Positions 35,340 to 45,008 of a stretch of 64,000 bases of DNA are shown here, one piece after another; the first letter of the stretch is position 1; the number at the start of each line of letters is the position of its first letter. The translations under genes were made by a program, and so were the position numbers. Source of the DNA: Vallitalea sp. (GTDB taxonomy: Bacteria > Bacillota > Clostridia > Lachnospirales > Vallitaleaceae); assembly GCA_025210235.1 (NCBI GenBank), contig JAOASG010000016.1, forward strand, positions 1 through 64,000, in the 5' to 3' direction. The notes beneath the pieces were generated by a model. That model made no database searches. It was not told the origin of the DNA and saw only the letters and a list, made by a program, of their open reading frames with translations.

Positions 35340-36659
35340 ATGCCAACAATGATTATAAAAAATGTAAATATTCTTACTATGAACAAAAATAAAGATATAG
35401 TTGAAAATGGTGTTATAGTAATAGAAAATAACATTATAAAAGATATTGGCAATGAAGAATTACTAAATAAATATTCATGTGGTAATATTATAGATGGGAA
35501 AAATGGAATACTAATACCTGGAATGATTAATACACATACACATGCCTCAATGGTAGTATTTAGGAGTCTTGGAGATGATGTACCTAATAGGCTAAAGAGA
35601 TATTTATTTCCATTAGAGAAAATGTTAGTAAATAAAGAACTTGTATATATAGGTGCTAAATATGGAATATTAGAAATGCTTTTAGGTGGTGTTACTACAT
35701 TTGCTGATATGTATTACTTTGAAGATGAAGTTGCTAAAGCCGCGAAAGTACTAGGGATTAGAGGAATATTAGGAGAGACAATTGTTGATTTTCCATCTCC
35801 TGATTCTGAAAAACCTTATGGAGGACTTGAATATAGTAAATCGTTTATCGAAAATTATAAAGATGATGAGTTAATAATACCAGCGGTAGCCCCTCATGCA
35901 ATTTATACTAATGACAAAGAACATTTGAAAAGGGCTTATGATATAGCTAATAGATATAAAGTTCCCATGATGATGCATGTGGCAGAAATGGATTATGAAT
36001 ATAATAATTGTATTAAAGAATATAATATGACGCCTATCCAGTATTTAGATAGTATAGGAATTTTAGATGAAAGATTCATATCTGCCCATTCAATATTAGT
36101 TTCTGACAAAGATATTGAGATATTAGATAAGAAAAATGTTGGTATATCACATAATGTAGGAGCCAATAGTAAAGGGGCAAAAGGGGTTGCTCCAATTATT
36201 AAAATGCATGAAAAAGGCATGAAAATTGGTCTAGGAACAGATGGACCAATGAGTGGCAATACATTAGATATTGTTACACAAATGCCATTGGTAGGGAAAA
36301 TTCATAAGCTCGCTAACAATGATAGAAGTATCTTCCCATCAAGTGAAATTCTAGAAATGGCTACTATTGGAGGAGCTAAAGCATTAAACTTAGATGATGA
36401 AATAGGTTCAATTGAAATAGGTAAAAAAGCTGATTTAGTATTATTTGAAACAGATTCGGTTAATATGCAACCTATATATGATTATTATTCTGTTTTAGTT
36501 TATTCGGCTAATCCAAGTAATGTTGACATGGTTATTGTAAATGGTAAGATTATTGTTAAAAACAAAATATTAGTTGGAGATAATAATACTCAAAAAGAAC
36601 TAATAAACCAACTACAGATAATGAAAAAGAAAATATTAGATATTGCAAATAAACTATAA
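35340..36659 (+). CDS. Amidohydrolase (MTA/SAH deaminase-like, nucleoside or purine deaminase)
   Basis: A 439-residue COG0402-type amidohydrolase. Metal motifs are GMINTHTHASM (HxH), the His in MMHVAEMD, SAHSIL, and the Asp in GLGTDGPMSGNTLD. The family includes 5'-methylthioadenosine/S-adenosylhomocysteine deaminase, guanine deaminase and SsnA. Some usual positions differ (HNVGANSKGAKGVAPI in place of HNPxSNxKLASG), so the exact substrate is open. It overlaps the operon of adenine deaminase, which suggests purine nucleoside or base breakdown. Confidence 0.82.
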   Translation: MPTMIIKNVNILTMNKNKDIVENGVIVIENNIIKDIGNEELLNKYSCGNIIDGKNGILIPGMINTHTHASMVVFRSLGDDVPNRLKRYLFPLEKMLVNKELVYIGAKYGILEMLLGGVTTFADMYYFEDEVAKAAKVLGIRGILGETIVDFPSPDSEKPYGGLEYSKSFIENYKDDELIIPAVAPHAIYTNDKEHLKRAYDIANRYKVPMMMHVAEMDYEYNNCIKEYNMTPIQYLDSIGILDERFISAHSILVSDKDIEILDKKNVGISHNVGANSKGAKGVAPIIKMHEKGMKIGLGTDGPMSGNTLDIVTQMPLVGKIHKLANNDRSIFPSSEILEMATIGGAKALNLDDEIGSIEIGKKADLVLFETDSVNMQPIYDYYSVLVYSANPSNVDMVIVNGKIIVKNKILVGDNNTQKELINQLQIMKKKILDIANKL

Positions 36660-36742
36660 GTAGATAGTTAAGAGGCTTATTAAATAAGAGCTTTTGGGGT
36701 AATTATATAGTTAAATAGGATTAAAGTACTATTACACGGTAA

Positions 36743-36790
36743 ACACTATATATAGTGTTCTTGGTAAAAAAAGCACACATTATGTAGTAT
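36743..36790 (+). promoter_or_regulatory. Tandem NrdR boxes
   Basis: ACACTATATATAGTGT (36743-36758) is a perfect palindrome matching the NrdR-box consensus. The weaker ACACATTATGTAGTAT (36775-36790) lies exactly 32 bp further, about three helical turns, as is usual for paired NrdR sites. They precede the nrdD promoter. Confidence 0.85.
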
Positions 36791-36798
36791 ATATATTA

Positions 36799-36827
36799 TT
36801 GACGGCTATGGGTAAATATGGTATAGT
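36799..36827 (+). promoter_or_regulatory. Probable nrdD promoter
   Basis: TTGACG (36799-36804) and TATAGT (36822-36827) have a 17-bp spacer and lie just downstream of the NrdR boxes. Confidence 0.6.
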
Positions 36828-36839
36828 ATTATTAATTCG

Positions 36840-36930
36840 TTAGGTAATTGAAATACTCATTAATTTAATATTTTTAAGACGGAGATAACAAGGCATAGCC
36901 TTTTTTCTTTGTCTTATAGCAATTACTTAA
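36840..36930 (+). repeat. Inverted-repeat family member, divergent copy E
   Basis: The left end TTAGGTAATTG and right end GCAATTACTTAA are inverted repeats of the same sequence type as copies A-D. The interior carries its own hairpin (AAGGCATAGCCTTTT) that could act as a terminator-like leader. It ends 27 bp before the nrdD start. Confidence 0.45.
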
Positions 36931-36956
36931 TTAATCCCAGAAGGAGGATTCTATAA

Positions 36957-39350
36957 ATGTTTGAAGTTATAAAGAGAGATGGGAAAGTAAGTAAATTTGA
37001 TTTAGTAAAGATTAAAGAAGCAATTACAAAAGCTTTTATTGCAACTGACAAAAAATATACAGATGAAATACTAGATATTTTAGTCTTGAGAGTTACGTCT
37101 GATTTTCAAAAGAAGATTGAAAATGGAAAAATTACTGTAGAAGATATACAAGATAGTGTTGAGACAGTATTAGAGCATACAGGGTATACAGATGTGGCAA
37201 AAGCTTATATTTTATATAGAAAACAAAGAGAAAAAATAAGAAATATGAAATCAACTATACTTGATTATAAAGATATTGTTAATAGTTATGTAAAAGAAGA
37301 AGACTGGAGAGTAAAAGAAAATTCTACAGTTACTTATTCAGTAGGAGGATTAATACTACATAATTCAGGAGCTATAACAGCAAATTATTGGTTATCAGAA
37401 ATATATGATGAAGAGATAGCTAATTTACATAGAAATGGTGATATTCATATTCATGATTTATCAATGCTAACTGGTTATTGTGCAGGATGGTCTTTAAAAC
37501 AATTAATACAAGAAGGACTTGGTGGTATACCTGGAAAAATCACATCGGCACCTGCAAGTCATTTATCTACTTTATGTAATCAAATGGTTAATTTTCTTGG
37601 TATAATGCAAAATGAATGGGCTGGAGCACAAGCATTTTCTTCATTTGATACATATTTAGCACCATTTGTTAAGGTTGATAACCTTACATATAAAGCAACA
37701 AAACAATGTATTCAATCATTTATATTTGGGGTTAATACTCCAAGCAGATGGGGGACTCAATCACCATTTTCTAATATTACATTAGATTGGACAGTTCCTA
37801 ATGACTTAGCAGAGTTACCAGCAATTGTTGGTGGTAAAGAACAAGATTTCAAATATAAAGATTGTAAAAAAGAGATGGATATGATAAACAAAGCATTTAT
37901 AGAAATTATGATTGAAGGAGATGCTAATGGTAGAGGTTTCCAATATCCTATACCTACATATTCAATTACTAAAGATTTTAATTGGGAAGAAACAGAAAAT
38001 AATAAATTATTATTTGAAATGACAGCAAAATACGGAACACCATATTTTTCCAATTATGTTAATAGCGATATGGAACCTAGTGATATAAGAAGTATGTGTT
38101 GTAGATTAAGACTTGATCTTAGAGAACTTAGAAAGAAACAAGGAGGATTTTTTGGTTCTGGAGAAAGTACAGGATCAGTAGGAGTTGTAACTATTAATTT
38201 GCCTAGAATTGTATATTTGTCAAACAATGAAGAAGAATTTTTTGGAAAACTTAATAGATTATTGGATATATCAGCACGTTCGTTAAAAATCAAAAGAGAT
38301 GTTACATCCAAATTATTAGAGGAAGGACTATATCCATATACAAAGAGATACTTAGGAGACTTTAACAATCATTTTTCAACAATTGGATTATTAGGTATGA
38401 ATGAAGCTACGCTTAATGCATCATGGATTAAAAAAGACTTATCTTATGATGAAGCTCAGGAATTTGGACTTAAAGTATTAGATCATATAAGAGAAAGACT
38501 ATCTGATTATCAAGAAATTTATGGAGATTTATATAATTTAGAAGCAACACCTGCTGAATCAACAAGTTTTAGATTAGCAAAATATGATAAGAAAAAATAT
38601 AAAGATATTATTACAGCAGGTAAAGAAGAAGATACACCTTTTTACACTAATAGTACTCATCTACCAGTTGATTATACAGTAGATGTTTTTGATGCACTAG
38701 ATATTCAAGATGCATTCCAAGTTAAGTATACTTCAGGAACAGTGTTCCATGCATTTTTAGGAGAAAAACTGCCAGACTGGAAAGCAGCTGCAAATTTAGT
38801 TAGAACAATAGCAGAAAATTATGAACTACCATGTTATACAATGTCACCTACATATTCAATTTGTAAGAAACATGGTTATTTGGTAGGAGAGCAATATACA
38901 TGTCCAGAATGTGGAGAAACAACGGAGGTTTATAGTAGAATTACAGGATATTATAGACCGGTACAACATTGGAATGATGGAAAAGCACAAGAATTTAAGA
39001 ATAGAAAAGAATATGAAATAGATAATTCTAATTATAAGAATAATAAATCCAAAGAAGAAAAAGTTAATACGCATGAAGTGCAAGAAAAAATTTCAGATAA
39101 AACAAAGGCAATAAGCAAATTATTATTTACTACAAAAACATGTCCTAATTGCCATATTGCTAAAGAATATTTATGTGAACATGATAATCTAAAGGTTCTT
39201 GATGCAGAAGAAAATATAGAATTAGTTCAAAAATATAATGTTAGAACAGCACCAACATTATTAGTAGTAGATGATAAAAACATTAATTTGTATACTGGGT
39301 TATCGAATATTAAAAAGTTTGCAGATGAATCTAAAAGTTTAGATGCGTAA
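36957..39350 (+). CDS. nrdD: Anaerobic (class III) ribonucleotide reductase with fused C-terminal redoxin domain
   Basis: A 797-residue enzyme. Residues 1-90 form an ATP-cone. The catalytic glycyl-radical core includes HLSTLCNQMVNFLG, NEWAGAQAFSSFDTY and RSMCCRLRLD. A Cys4-type zinc site (YSICKKHGYL, CPECG) precedes the radical loop RITGYYRP with Gly664. After about residue 715 there is an added domain with TTKTCPNCHIAKEYL (Cys729/Cys732) and RTAPTLLVVD, a glutaredoxin/NrdH-like fold. This suggests reduction by a dithiol relay rather than formate. The activase gene nrdG is not next to it. NrdR boxes lie upstream. Confidence 0.93.
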   Translation: MFEVIKRDGKVSKFDLVKIKEAITKAFIATDKKYTDEILDILVLRVTSDFQKKIENGKITVEDIQDSVETVLEHTGYTDVAKAYILYRKQREKIRNMKSTILDYKDIVNSYVKEEDWRVKENSTVTYSVGGLILHNSGAITANYWLSEIYDEEIANLHRNGDIHIHDLSMLTGYCAGWSLKQLIQEGLGGIPGKITSAPASHLSTLCNQMVNFLGIMQNEWAGAQAFSSFDTYLAPFVKVDNLTYKATKQCIQSFIFGVNTPSRWGTQSPFSNITLDWTVPNDLAELPAIVGGKEQDFKYKDCKKEMDMINKAFIEIMIEGDANGRGFQYPIPTYSITKDFNWEETENNKLLFEMTAKYGTPYFSNYVNSDMEPSDIRSMCCRLRLDLRELRKKQGGFFGSGESTGSVGVVTINLPRIVYLSNNEEEFFGKLNRLLDISARSLKIKRDVTSKLLEEGLYPYTKRYLGDFNNHFSTIGLLGMNEATLNASWIKKDLSYDEAQEFGLKVLDHIRERLSDYQEIYGDLYNLEATPAESTSFRLAKYDKKKYKDIITAGKEEDTPFYTNSTHLPVDYTVDVFDALDIQDAFQVKYTSGTVFHAFLGEKLPDWKAAANLVRTIAENYELPCYTMSPTYSICKKHGYLVGEQYTCPECGETTEVYSRITGYYRPVQHWNDGKAQEFKNRKEYEIDNSNYKNNKSKEEKVNTHEVQEKISDKTKAISKLLFTTKTCPNCHIAKEYLCEHDNLKVLDAEENIELVQKYNVRTAPTLLVVDDKNINLYTGLSNIKKFADESKSLDA

Positions 39351-39372
39351 ATTTATAATTTATTATATATTG

Positions 39373-39402
39373 AAAAAACAGTGGTGAAATCGCTGTTTTT
39401 TT
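39373..39402 (+). terminator. Intrinsic terminator after nrdD
   Basis: AAAAACAGTG pairs with CGCTGTTTTT (one G-U) around a short loop, followed by TTTTTTT. Confidence 0.85.
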
Positions 39403-39524
39403 GTGCGTATAAGTTGAATTATTTAGTAAATATCACCATGAGAAAATAAAATAATTATGTTTGTTTTTTTAAATATGACTTTATTTACTGAGAAAGATTA
39501 AAAAGTACTGAAAAACGATAAATA

Positions 39525-39553
39525 TTGACTACAAAAACAAACAATGTTATAAT
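39525..39553 (+). promoter_or_regulatory. Sigma-A promoter of the DUF5692 gene
   Basis: TTGACT and TATAAT with an exact 17-bp spacer, about 105 bp before the start codon. Confidence 0.8.
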
Positions 39554-39659
39554 ATTAACAAAGGTCATGTATACAATATTTATATAGAAAAGTATATAAT
39601 GACATTGATATACCATATTTTTTATAAATATGGAAAAAATAAAAAGGAGACGACATAAA

Positions 39660-40640
39660 ATGTTCACATTTAATTATGATGGCGGCGCATCCGCTATTTC
39701 TGTATGGCTAGTATGGCTAGTAGTATTTGCTCTATTGTTTGGTTTGAACGAAGTGGCAAGAAGGTATAAAATGGTAGGATTTTTCTTTTTCTTTATTGTA
39801 CCAATTATACTTTCTGTAGTTTGGTTTACAGCATTAAGGGATACTACATATACAGATTGGTTCCATCTTGTTAAGGTTTATTCATGTACAGCAGGATGTA
39901 TTGGTTTTTGGTGTATAAGATTTTTACATGGGACAAACAAAAAAACTGGGAAAGAGTGGAGACTTTCTGATAACAAAATTGCACTTTGTTTCCCACCATT
40001 AATTCTAGCAATTAATATTTGTGAAGCAGTGGCTCGTGATATTGAAATAGGTATTAGCTTTGCTAACGGCGGAATTCTTGAACAAGAAGGAATGTATGTA
40101 CTTGGCGGATCATGGAATTTTATAAATGCAGCAGCTGGTATTTTAAATATTATTGCTATTACTGGTTGGTTTGGAATATGCATTAGAAAAGTAACTAAAA
40201 AGGATAAAAGTAGAGATATGTTATGGCCTGATATGATGTGGTTCTGGATTATAGCATATGATTTTTGGAATTTTTCTTATACATATAATTGTTTACCTGG
40301 ACATGCATGGTATTGTGGTTTTGCATTATTATTACCTCCAACAATATGTGCGTTTACTATTGGTAAAGGAGCTTGGTTACAACATCGTGCTCAAACATTA
40401 TCTTTATGGTGTATGTTTGCACAGACATTTCCTGCATTTATTGACAAAGGAAAATTTGCAGTTTCATCTACATATAACTCAACTTATTACAATATAGCAG
40501 CTGTTGCAGCATTAATAGTTAATGCTACTGTACTTATATTTATGATATATAAAATTGTTAAAACTAAGAGAAACCCATATAAAGGAGAACTTTATGTAGA
40601 TATGAAGGGTTATCAAAAAATTAAAGCTTTAGCTGAATAA
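39660..40640 (+). CDS. DUF5692-like integral membrane protein
   Basis: A 326-residue protein with about eight to nine hydrophobic helices and many Trp, Phe and Cys residues. Notable segments are WLVWLVVFALLFGLNEVARR, DWFHLVKVYS and YNCLPGHAWYCG. It resembles the uncharacterised DUF5692 family; no function is known. The ATG at 39660 with AAAGGAGACG is preferred over an upstream ATG at 39630 lacking a site. It has a strong promoter of its own and shares a two-way terminator with the convergent AraC gene. Confidence 0.75.
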   Translation: MFTFNYDGGASAISVWLVWLVVFALLFGLNEVARRYKMVGFFFFFIVPIILSVVWFTALRDTTYTDWFHLVKVYSCTAGCIGFWCIRFLHGTNKKTGKEWRLSDNKIALCFPPLILAINICEAVARDIEIGISFANGGILEQEGMYVLGGSWNFINAAAGILNIIAITGWFGICIRKVTKKDKSRDMLWPDMMWFWIIAYDFWNFSYTYNCLPGHAWYCGFALLLPPTICAFTIGKGAWLQHRAQTLSLWCMFAQTFPAFIDKGKFAVSSTYNSTYYNIAAVAALIVNATVLIFMIYKIVKTKRNPYKGELYVDMKGYQKIKALAE

Positions 40641-40649
40641 AAATATAAT

Positions 40650-41519
40650 CTAACGCCTTCTATAATAGGAAGGCGTTACTTTATCTATTTTTTTAAATGC
40701 ACGACTAAATGAATGAATACTAGAAAAACCAAATATTTCAGATATTTGTGTTATAGGATAATCAGTAAATTGAATCATCTCTTTTGCTTTTTCAATTCTA
40801 ATAAATTGATGAAAATGAATAGGCGTCATTCCATATGCGTCTTTAAAAAGGCGTATTATATGATATCTACTTATAGAGAATTCTTGTTCTATTTCGGCTA
40901 ATGCTAAGTCTTTATGAATGTTTAATCCAATATAATCTTTTATCTCAGATAATCTATTTAATGTTGAAGATATATGAGGATTATTATTATAAAATATTTC
41001 CCGAATTAAGTAAGTATATAGTTGAATAAACATTCCTTTCATTTGAATTTCATAAAATGGAAGTTTTGATTGCTGTTGATTAATAATATCAAAAAGCATT
41101 TTTTCAAAATATTGTGTGTTTTTTAACTTAATATAATTAGGTATTTTAAAGGGCAAATTATTAGTTATATCTTTACGAAATAGTTTATATGATGATTCAT
41201 CTAATTCTTCTAATTTCTGAAAACATACTTTTATATCAGGGCTGTTTTCTTCATAATTAAAATCAAAATGTAAATGAGGTTGGTGAAAAATTTCTGAACC
41301 ATATACTTCTAAAATATGTTTTTCTTTCGGTTTTAGTAAAAAAATATCTCCCGGCTTACCTTTATATACTTGGTCATTTATTGTTATAATAACATGTCCA
41401 TCTTTTACATATAATAGTTCATAATCAAAAATAACTCTTTCAAGTTTATATGGGGGAGTTATTTTACTGTCCATAGCTACTCTAATATATGGAGAAATAG
41501 TGTTTAAATAATTATTCAT
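40650..41519 (-). CDS. AraC-family transcriptional regulator with cupin sensor
   Basis: A 289-residue regulator. The N-terminal part (about 15-90) looks like a cupin (DGHVIITINDQVYKGKPGDIFLLKPKEKHIL), which binds a small ligand. The C-terminal 100 residues hold the two AraC helix-turn-helix motifs (ALAEIEQEFSISRYHIIRLF and ITQISEIFGFSSIHSFSRAF). It is divergent from the GH172 gene with a shared 295-bp upstream region, so it probably controls that gene. Its last codons form one arm of the terminator at 40651-40678. Confidence 0.88.
   Translation of the reverse strand: MNNYLNTISPYIRVAMDSKITPPYKLERVIFDYELLYVKDGHVIITINDQVYKGKPGDIFLLKPKEKHILEVYGSEIFHQPHLHFDFNYEENSPDIKVCFQKLEELDESSYKLFRKDITNNLPFKIPNYIKLKNTQYFEKMLFDIINQQQSKLPFYEIQMKGMFIQLYTYLIREIFYNNNPHISSTLNRLSEIKDYIGLNIHKDLALAEIEQEFSISRYHIIRLFKDAYGMTPIHFHQFIRIEKAKEMIQFTDYPITQISEIFGFSSIHSFSRAFKKIDKVTPSYYRRR
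40651..40678. terminator. Two-way terminator overlapping the araC-type coding end
   Basis: TAACGCCTTC (40651-40660) and GAAGGCGTTA (40669-40678) are perfect inverted repeats. On the minus strand they encode the last residues (TPSYYRRR) and stop of the AraC protein. On the plus strand the hairpin follows the DUF5692 gene and a T-rich tract. Confidence 0.72.
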
Positions 41520-41814
41520 AGTATCACCTATTTTAATATATAGATTTTTATTTATTTGTAAATGACAATATCATAAAAAAGTTATTTCAATAAATCAAAA
41601 TAATATACTAGATAATTATATATTATAATAAAAAATATATCAATTATTGTTAAAAAAAAATCCATTACTGCTAAATACAAATTACTATTATCTTGTTATT
41701 ATATATAAAACAAATATTTTTTAAACAATATTTGTAATCAATAATGGTTAAATAATATAACTAGACAAAATATGTTGTTAAATTAAAATAAATTTAAGAT
41801 AAGGAGAATTTAAA
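41520..41814. other. Divergent regulatory region between araC-type gene and GH172
   Basis: 295 bp, extremely AT-rich. It must hold promoters in both directions and the AraC operator, but no confident -35/-10 pair or repeat was found. An AAGGAG ribosome site precedes the GH172 gene. Confidence 0.5.
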
Positions 41815-42930
41815 ATGGCTAATTTTAATGGTTTAGGTATGAATTTAGGAAATTTATCTTTATTATCAAATGCACAATCACGTTCTATTAGTCCAGAAAA
41901 TTTTACAGGAGAAAAAGGTGAGGGTGGTAAAGCTACTGAAGGAACGGGAGCAAATTGTGCAAGAGAATTAGGAAGAGGTTGGAAAATTTCTCCTAGTGTT
42001 GAAATCGAACCAGATCAAGAATTTGTACTAGCAGATATTAAAGGTTCAGGAGCAATTCAAAGTATGTGGTTTGCAGGTTATGTAGGAAGAGATTTTATTC
42101 TTAGAATATATTGGGATGACCAAGAAATACCATCTGTGGAATGCCCATTAACTGATTTTTTTGCATATGGTTGGGTGGATAACAGTAGAGATAATACTGC
42201 ACAAAATGAAAAAACAAAATTTACACAATTAAATTCAATACCAGTAGTAGTAAATCCCAATAATGGACTAAATTGCTTTTGGGAAATGCCTTTCAGAAAA
42301 CACGCAAAAGTAACACTTGAAAATAAAAGTCAAGAAAATAAAGTAATTTATTATCAAATAAATTATACATTAACTGATGTGCCAGAAAATGCAGCATACT
42401 TTCATGCACAATTTCGTCGTATAAACCCATTAAAATACAAAGATGATTATACAATTATTGATAATATAAAAGGAAAAGGACATTACGTTGGAACAGCTTT
42501 GCTTGTTGGACTAAATGGAGCAGGTAAATGGTGGGGAGAAGGAGAAATAAAGTTCTTTATAGATGGAGATAAAGAATTTCCTACAATATGTGGTACTGGT
42601 ACTGAAGATTATTTTGGAGGAGCCTATAACTGGGATGTAAAGGGTGAATATACAACTTATTCAACACCATTTATGGGAATGTATCAAGTAATACAACCAG
42701 ATGGACTATATGTATCACAACAAAGATTTGCTATGTATAGATGGCATATTATGGACCCTATTAGATTTGAAGAAGATTTAAAAATTACAATTCAGGATCT
42801 AGGATGGAGAAGTGAACAACGATATCTTGCTAGAGAAGATGATATGGCTTCTGTAGCATACTGGTATCAAACATTACCAACCAATCCATTTCCAGAATTA
42901 CCAAGTAGAAATGAAATGGAAATAATATAG
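41815..42930 (+). CDS. GH172 (DUF2961) glycoside hydrolase
   Basis: A 371-residue DUF2961/GH172 enzyme. The family motif CGTGTEDYFGGAYNWD contains Glu264, the likely catalytic acid. ENFTGEKGEGGKA near the N-terminus and SMWFAG are also typical. GH172 members act on alpha-D-fructofuranosides, difructose anhydride or D-arabinofuranosides. There is no signal peptide, so it is cytoplasmic and acts on an imported oligosaccharide, probably brought in by the ABC importer at 46679-49878. It sits between the AraC regulator and the two-component system. Confidence 0.88.
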   Translation: MANFNGLGMNLGNLSLLSNAQSRSISPENFTGEKGEGGKATEGTGANCARELGRGWKISPSVEIEPDQEFVLADIKGSGAIQSMWFAGYVGRDFILRIYWDDQEIPSVECPLTDFFAYGWVDNSRDNTAQNEKTKFTQLNSIPVVVNPNNGLNCFWEMPFRKHAKVTLENKSQENKVIYYQINYTLTDVPENAAYFHAQFRRINPLKYKDDYTIIDNIKGKGHYVGTALLVGLNGAGKWWGEGEIKFFIDGDKEFPTICGTGTEDYFGGAYNWDVKGEYTTYSTPFMGMYQVIQPDGLYVSQQRFAMYRWHIMDPIRFEEDLKITIQDLGWRSEQRYLAREDDMASVAYWYQTLPTNPFPELPSRNEMEII

Positions 42931-42972
42931 ATTTATAGTAAGATTTTATAGTTAAATACTAATGTAGTTTAA

Positions 42973-43017
42973 AAAAGCAAGCAAATTATTTTATTAAAGT
43001 AATTAGCTTGCTTTTTA
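42973..43017 (+). terminator. Intrinsic terminator after GH172
   Basis: AAAAGCAAGC pairs with GCTTGCTTTT, extended inside by AATTA pairing, followed by a T-tract. Confidence 0.82.
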
Positions 43018-43217
43018 TTTCTTTATATTAAAGATCTACTTATATATATTTAAACCTTGTTTTGTCACCTATACTAAATATTGGATTGAGTTTAATAATT
43101 TATATTTATATGATAATAGTGTATAATAATATTCTGCTTTAAATTAAAAGAATATACTAAACAACAAAAATACTTCATTACTATTTGTGTTTTGCAACGA
43201 AAGGAATGTTGATTAAT

Positions 43218-45008
43218 ATGAAAATACATAAAATATATACAGAAAATAAATTATTTATAAAAACGTGTATTACATTTTGCCTGATATTGGTATTTAGCAT
43301 ATCAATTACAGTTTATTTTATTAATTATGATATGACAAAAGATTTAATTGAAACCCAGGTTAAATATGAAAAAGAAGTATTATTACAAGTTAAAAACCAT
43401 ACAGAAGATGTATATGATGAAATAAATAAAATTGTTAATGGGCTATATATTAATAGTAGTTATAATAGTGTCACTAATTTAATTAGTCCTTATAAAACTG
43501 TAAATAAATCGCAAAACGAAAAAAACGAGATTGTACTTAGTACACTGCAAAATATTTGTGACTCTAATAATAATATTCTTGATATACTTGTTTTTGATAA
43601 GATACAGCAAAAAACTTTTTATTATTCTAATAAACGTAGAGATTTATCCATTTACTACGATTTTTTTAATGAAAAGGATTCTTTAGTTAGTAGAGCTACA
43701 AATGATATTAAAATTATTCCTAATCATATTCCAGATTATATTATAAAAAATCAATATAACAATTATGATACCTCAAAACTATCAGTAATTACTTTTTATA
43801 TTAATTTATATGATTTATCATATGTTAGCGAAGATAAAAAAATTGGGGTCGTTGCTATTAATATTAATTCAGATATATTATTTCACCCATATATAGATGA
43901 GGCAGGAAAAAAAGAAAGAAATTTATTTATTCTAGAAGGAGATAAATTAATACTGAGTTCCTCTAATAAAACATTAAAAGATTTTAAATATCTACAAAAA
44001 AAAGAAAAAGAACAATATATTAATAAAGTATATTCCGAAAGGACAGGATTAACTTTTATTAAGTTTATTGATAGAAATAAAATTAATAAATCAGTTAAAA
44101 AAAATAGTCAGAAAGCAATTAATATAATAATTATTACTATAGCAATAGGAATTATAATTAGTATTATGTTTTCAAGGGCATTTATAAAAAGAATTAAGGA
44201 ATTAGTTGAGCATATTAAAAAAATTGAAAAAGGTGGGTTTAATAGAGAAATTGTAGTATATGATAATGACGAGATAGGTTATTTAGAAAAGAGCTTTAGT
44301 AATATGTGTGAAAAACTATCAGAATATGTTGATACAGTTTTTGTATCAAATATAAAAAGAAAAACAGCAGAAATACAAGCACTTCAAGCTCAAATTAACC
44401 CACATTATATGTTTAATACTTTAGAATCGATTAGAATTACTGCACTTATAAATAAGGATTATGAAGCTGCTAACATGATTACTATTCTAGGCAATATGTT
44501 TAGATGGAATATGAGAATGAAAGATTTAGTTGTTAACATACAAGATGAAATAGATTATATACAATCATATATAGAACTTCAAAAAATTCGATATGAAAAT
44601 GGATTTTTAATTATATGGGATATAGACGAAGATATAATGGAATATGCAGTACCAAAACAAATATTACAACCTATTATTGAAAATGCTCTTTATCATGGCA
44701 ATACTAGTAATGAAGTATTAGAAATAGTTATTAGTGTTAAATCTATATATAAAGATATACAATTTAAAATAAATGATAATGGTAATGGTATTAAAAAAGA
44801 AATGCTTGAGCATATAAGAAAAGGAATTAATTCTAAGGAGATAATAGATAATGTTTATTCAATTGGGTTAAAAAATGTTGCACAAAGAATCAAACTTCTT
44901 TTCGGAGAAGAATATGGTTTAGAAATTGATAGTACAATTGGAAAAGGAACAGAAGTTATTATTAAAATTCCTAAATTATCAAAAGAGGAGATGGACAAAA
45001 GTGTATAG
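43218..45008 (+). CDS. Sensor histidine kinase (YesM-like)
   Basis: A 596-residue membrane kinase. There is a transmembrane helix at about 15-35, a large extracytoplasmic sensor (about 36-295), a second helix at about 300-320, a HAMP domain, and the His_kinase (LytS/YesM) segment QINPHYMFNTLE with His396. The ATPase N and G boxes are PIIENALYHG and NDNGNGI, with GLKNVAQRI. ATG 43218 is chosen (GAAAGGA upstream). It senses an extracellular or binding-protein-bound sugar and phosphorylates the next gene's product. Confidence 0.9.
   Translation: MKIHKIYTENKLFIKTCITFCLILVFSISITVYFINYDMTKDLIETQVKYEKEVLLQVKNHTEDVYDEINKIVNGLYINSSYNSVTNLISPYKTVNKSQNEKNEIVLSTLQNICDSNNNILDILVFDKIQQKTFYYSNKRRDLSIYYDFFNEKDSLVSRATNDIKIIPNHIPDYIIKNQYNNYDTSKLSVITFYINLYDLSYVSEDKKIGVVAININSDILFHPYIDEAGKKERNLFILEGDKLILSSSNKTLKDFKYLQKKEKEQYINKVYSERTGLTFIKFIDRNKINKSVKKNSQKAINIIIITIAIGIIISIMFSRAFIKRIKELVEHIKKIEKGGFNREIVVYDNDEIGYLEKSFSNMCEKLSEYVDTVFVSNIKRKTAEIQALQAQINPHYMFNTLESIRITALINKDYEAANMITILGNMFRWNMRMKDLVVNIQDEIDYIQSYIELQKIRYENGFLIIWDIDEDIMEYAVPKQILQPIIENALYHGNTSNEVLEIVISVKSIYKDIQFKINDNGNGIKKEMLEHIRKGINSKEIIDNVYSIGLKNVAQRIKLLFGEEYGLEIDSTIGKGTEVIIKIPKLSKEEMDKSV

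Noticed and set aside
36840-36930. Metabolite riboswitch before nrdD
   Set aside because: The hairpins match no recognised riboswitch core; inverted-repeat ends resemble the repeat family, so it is listed as a divergent member with low confidence.
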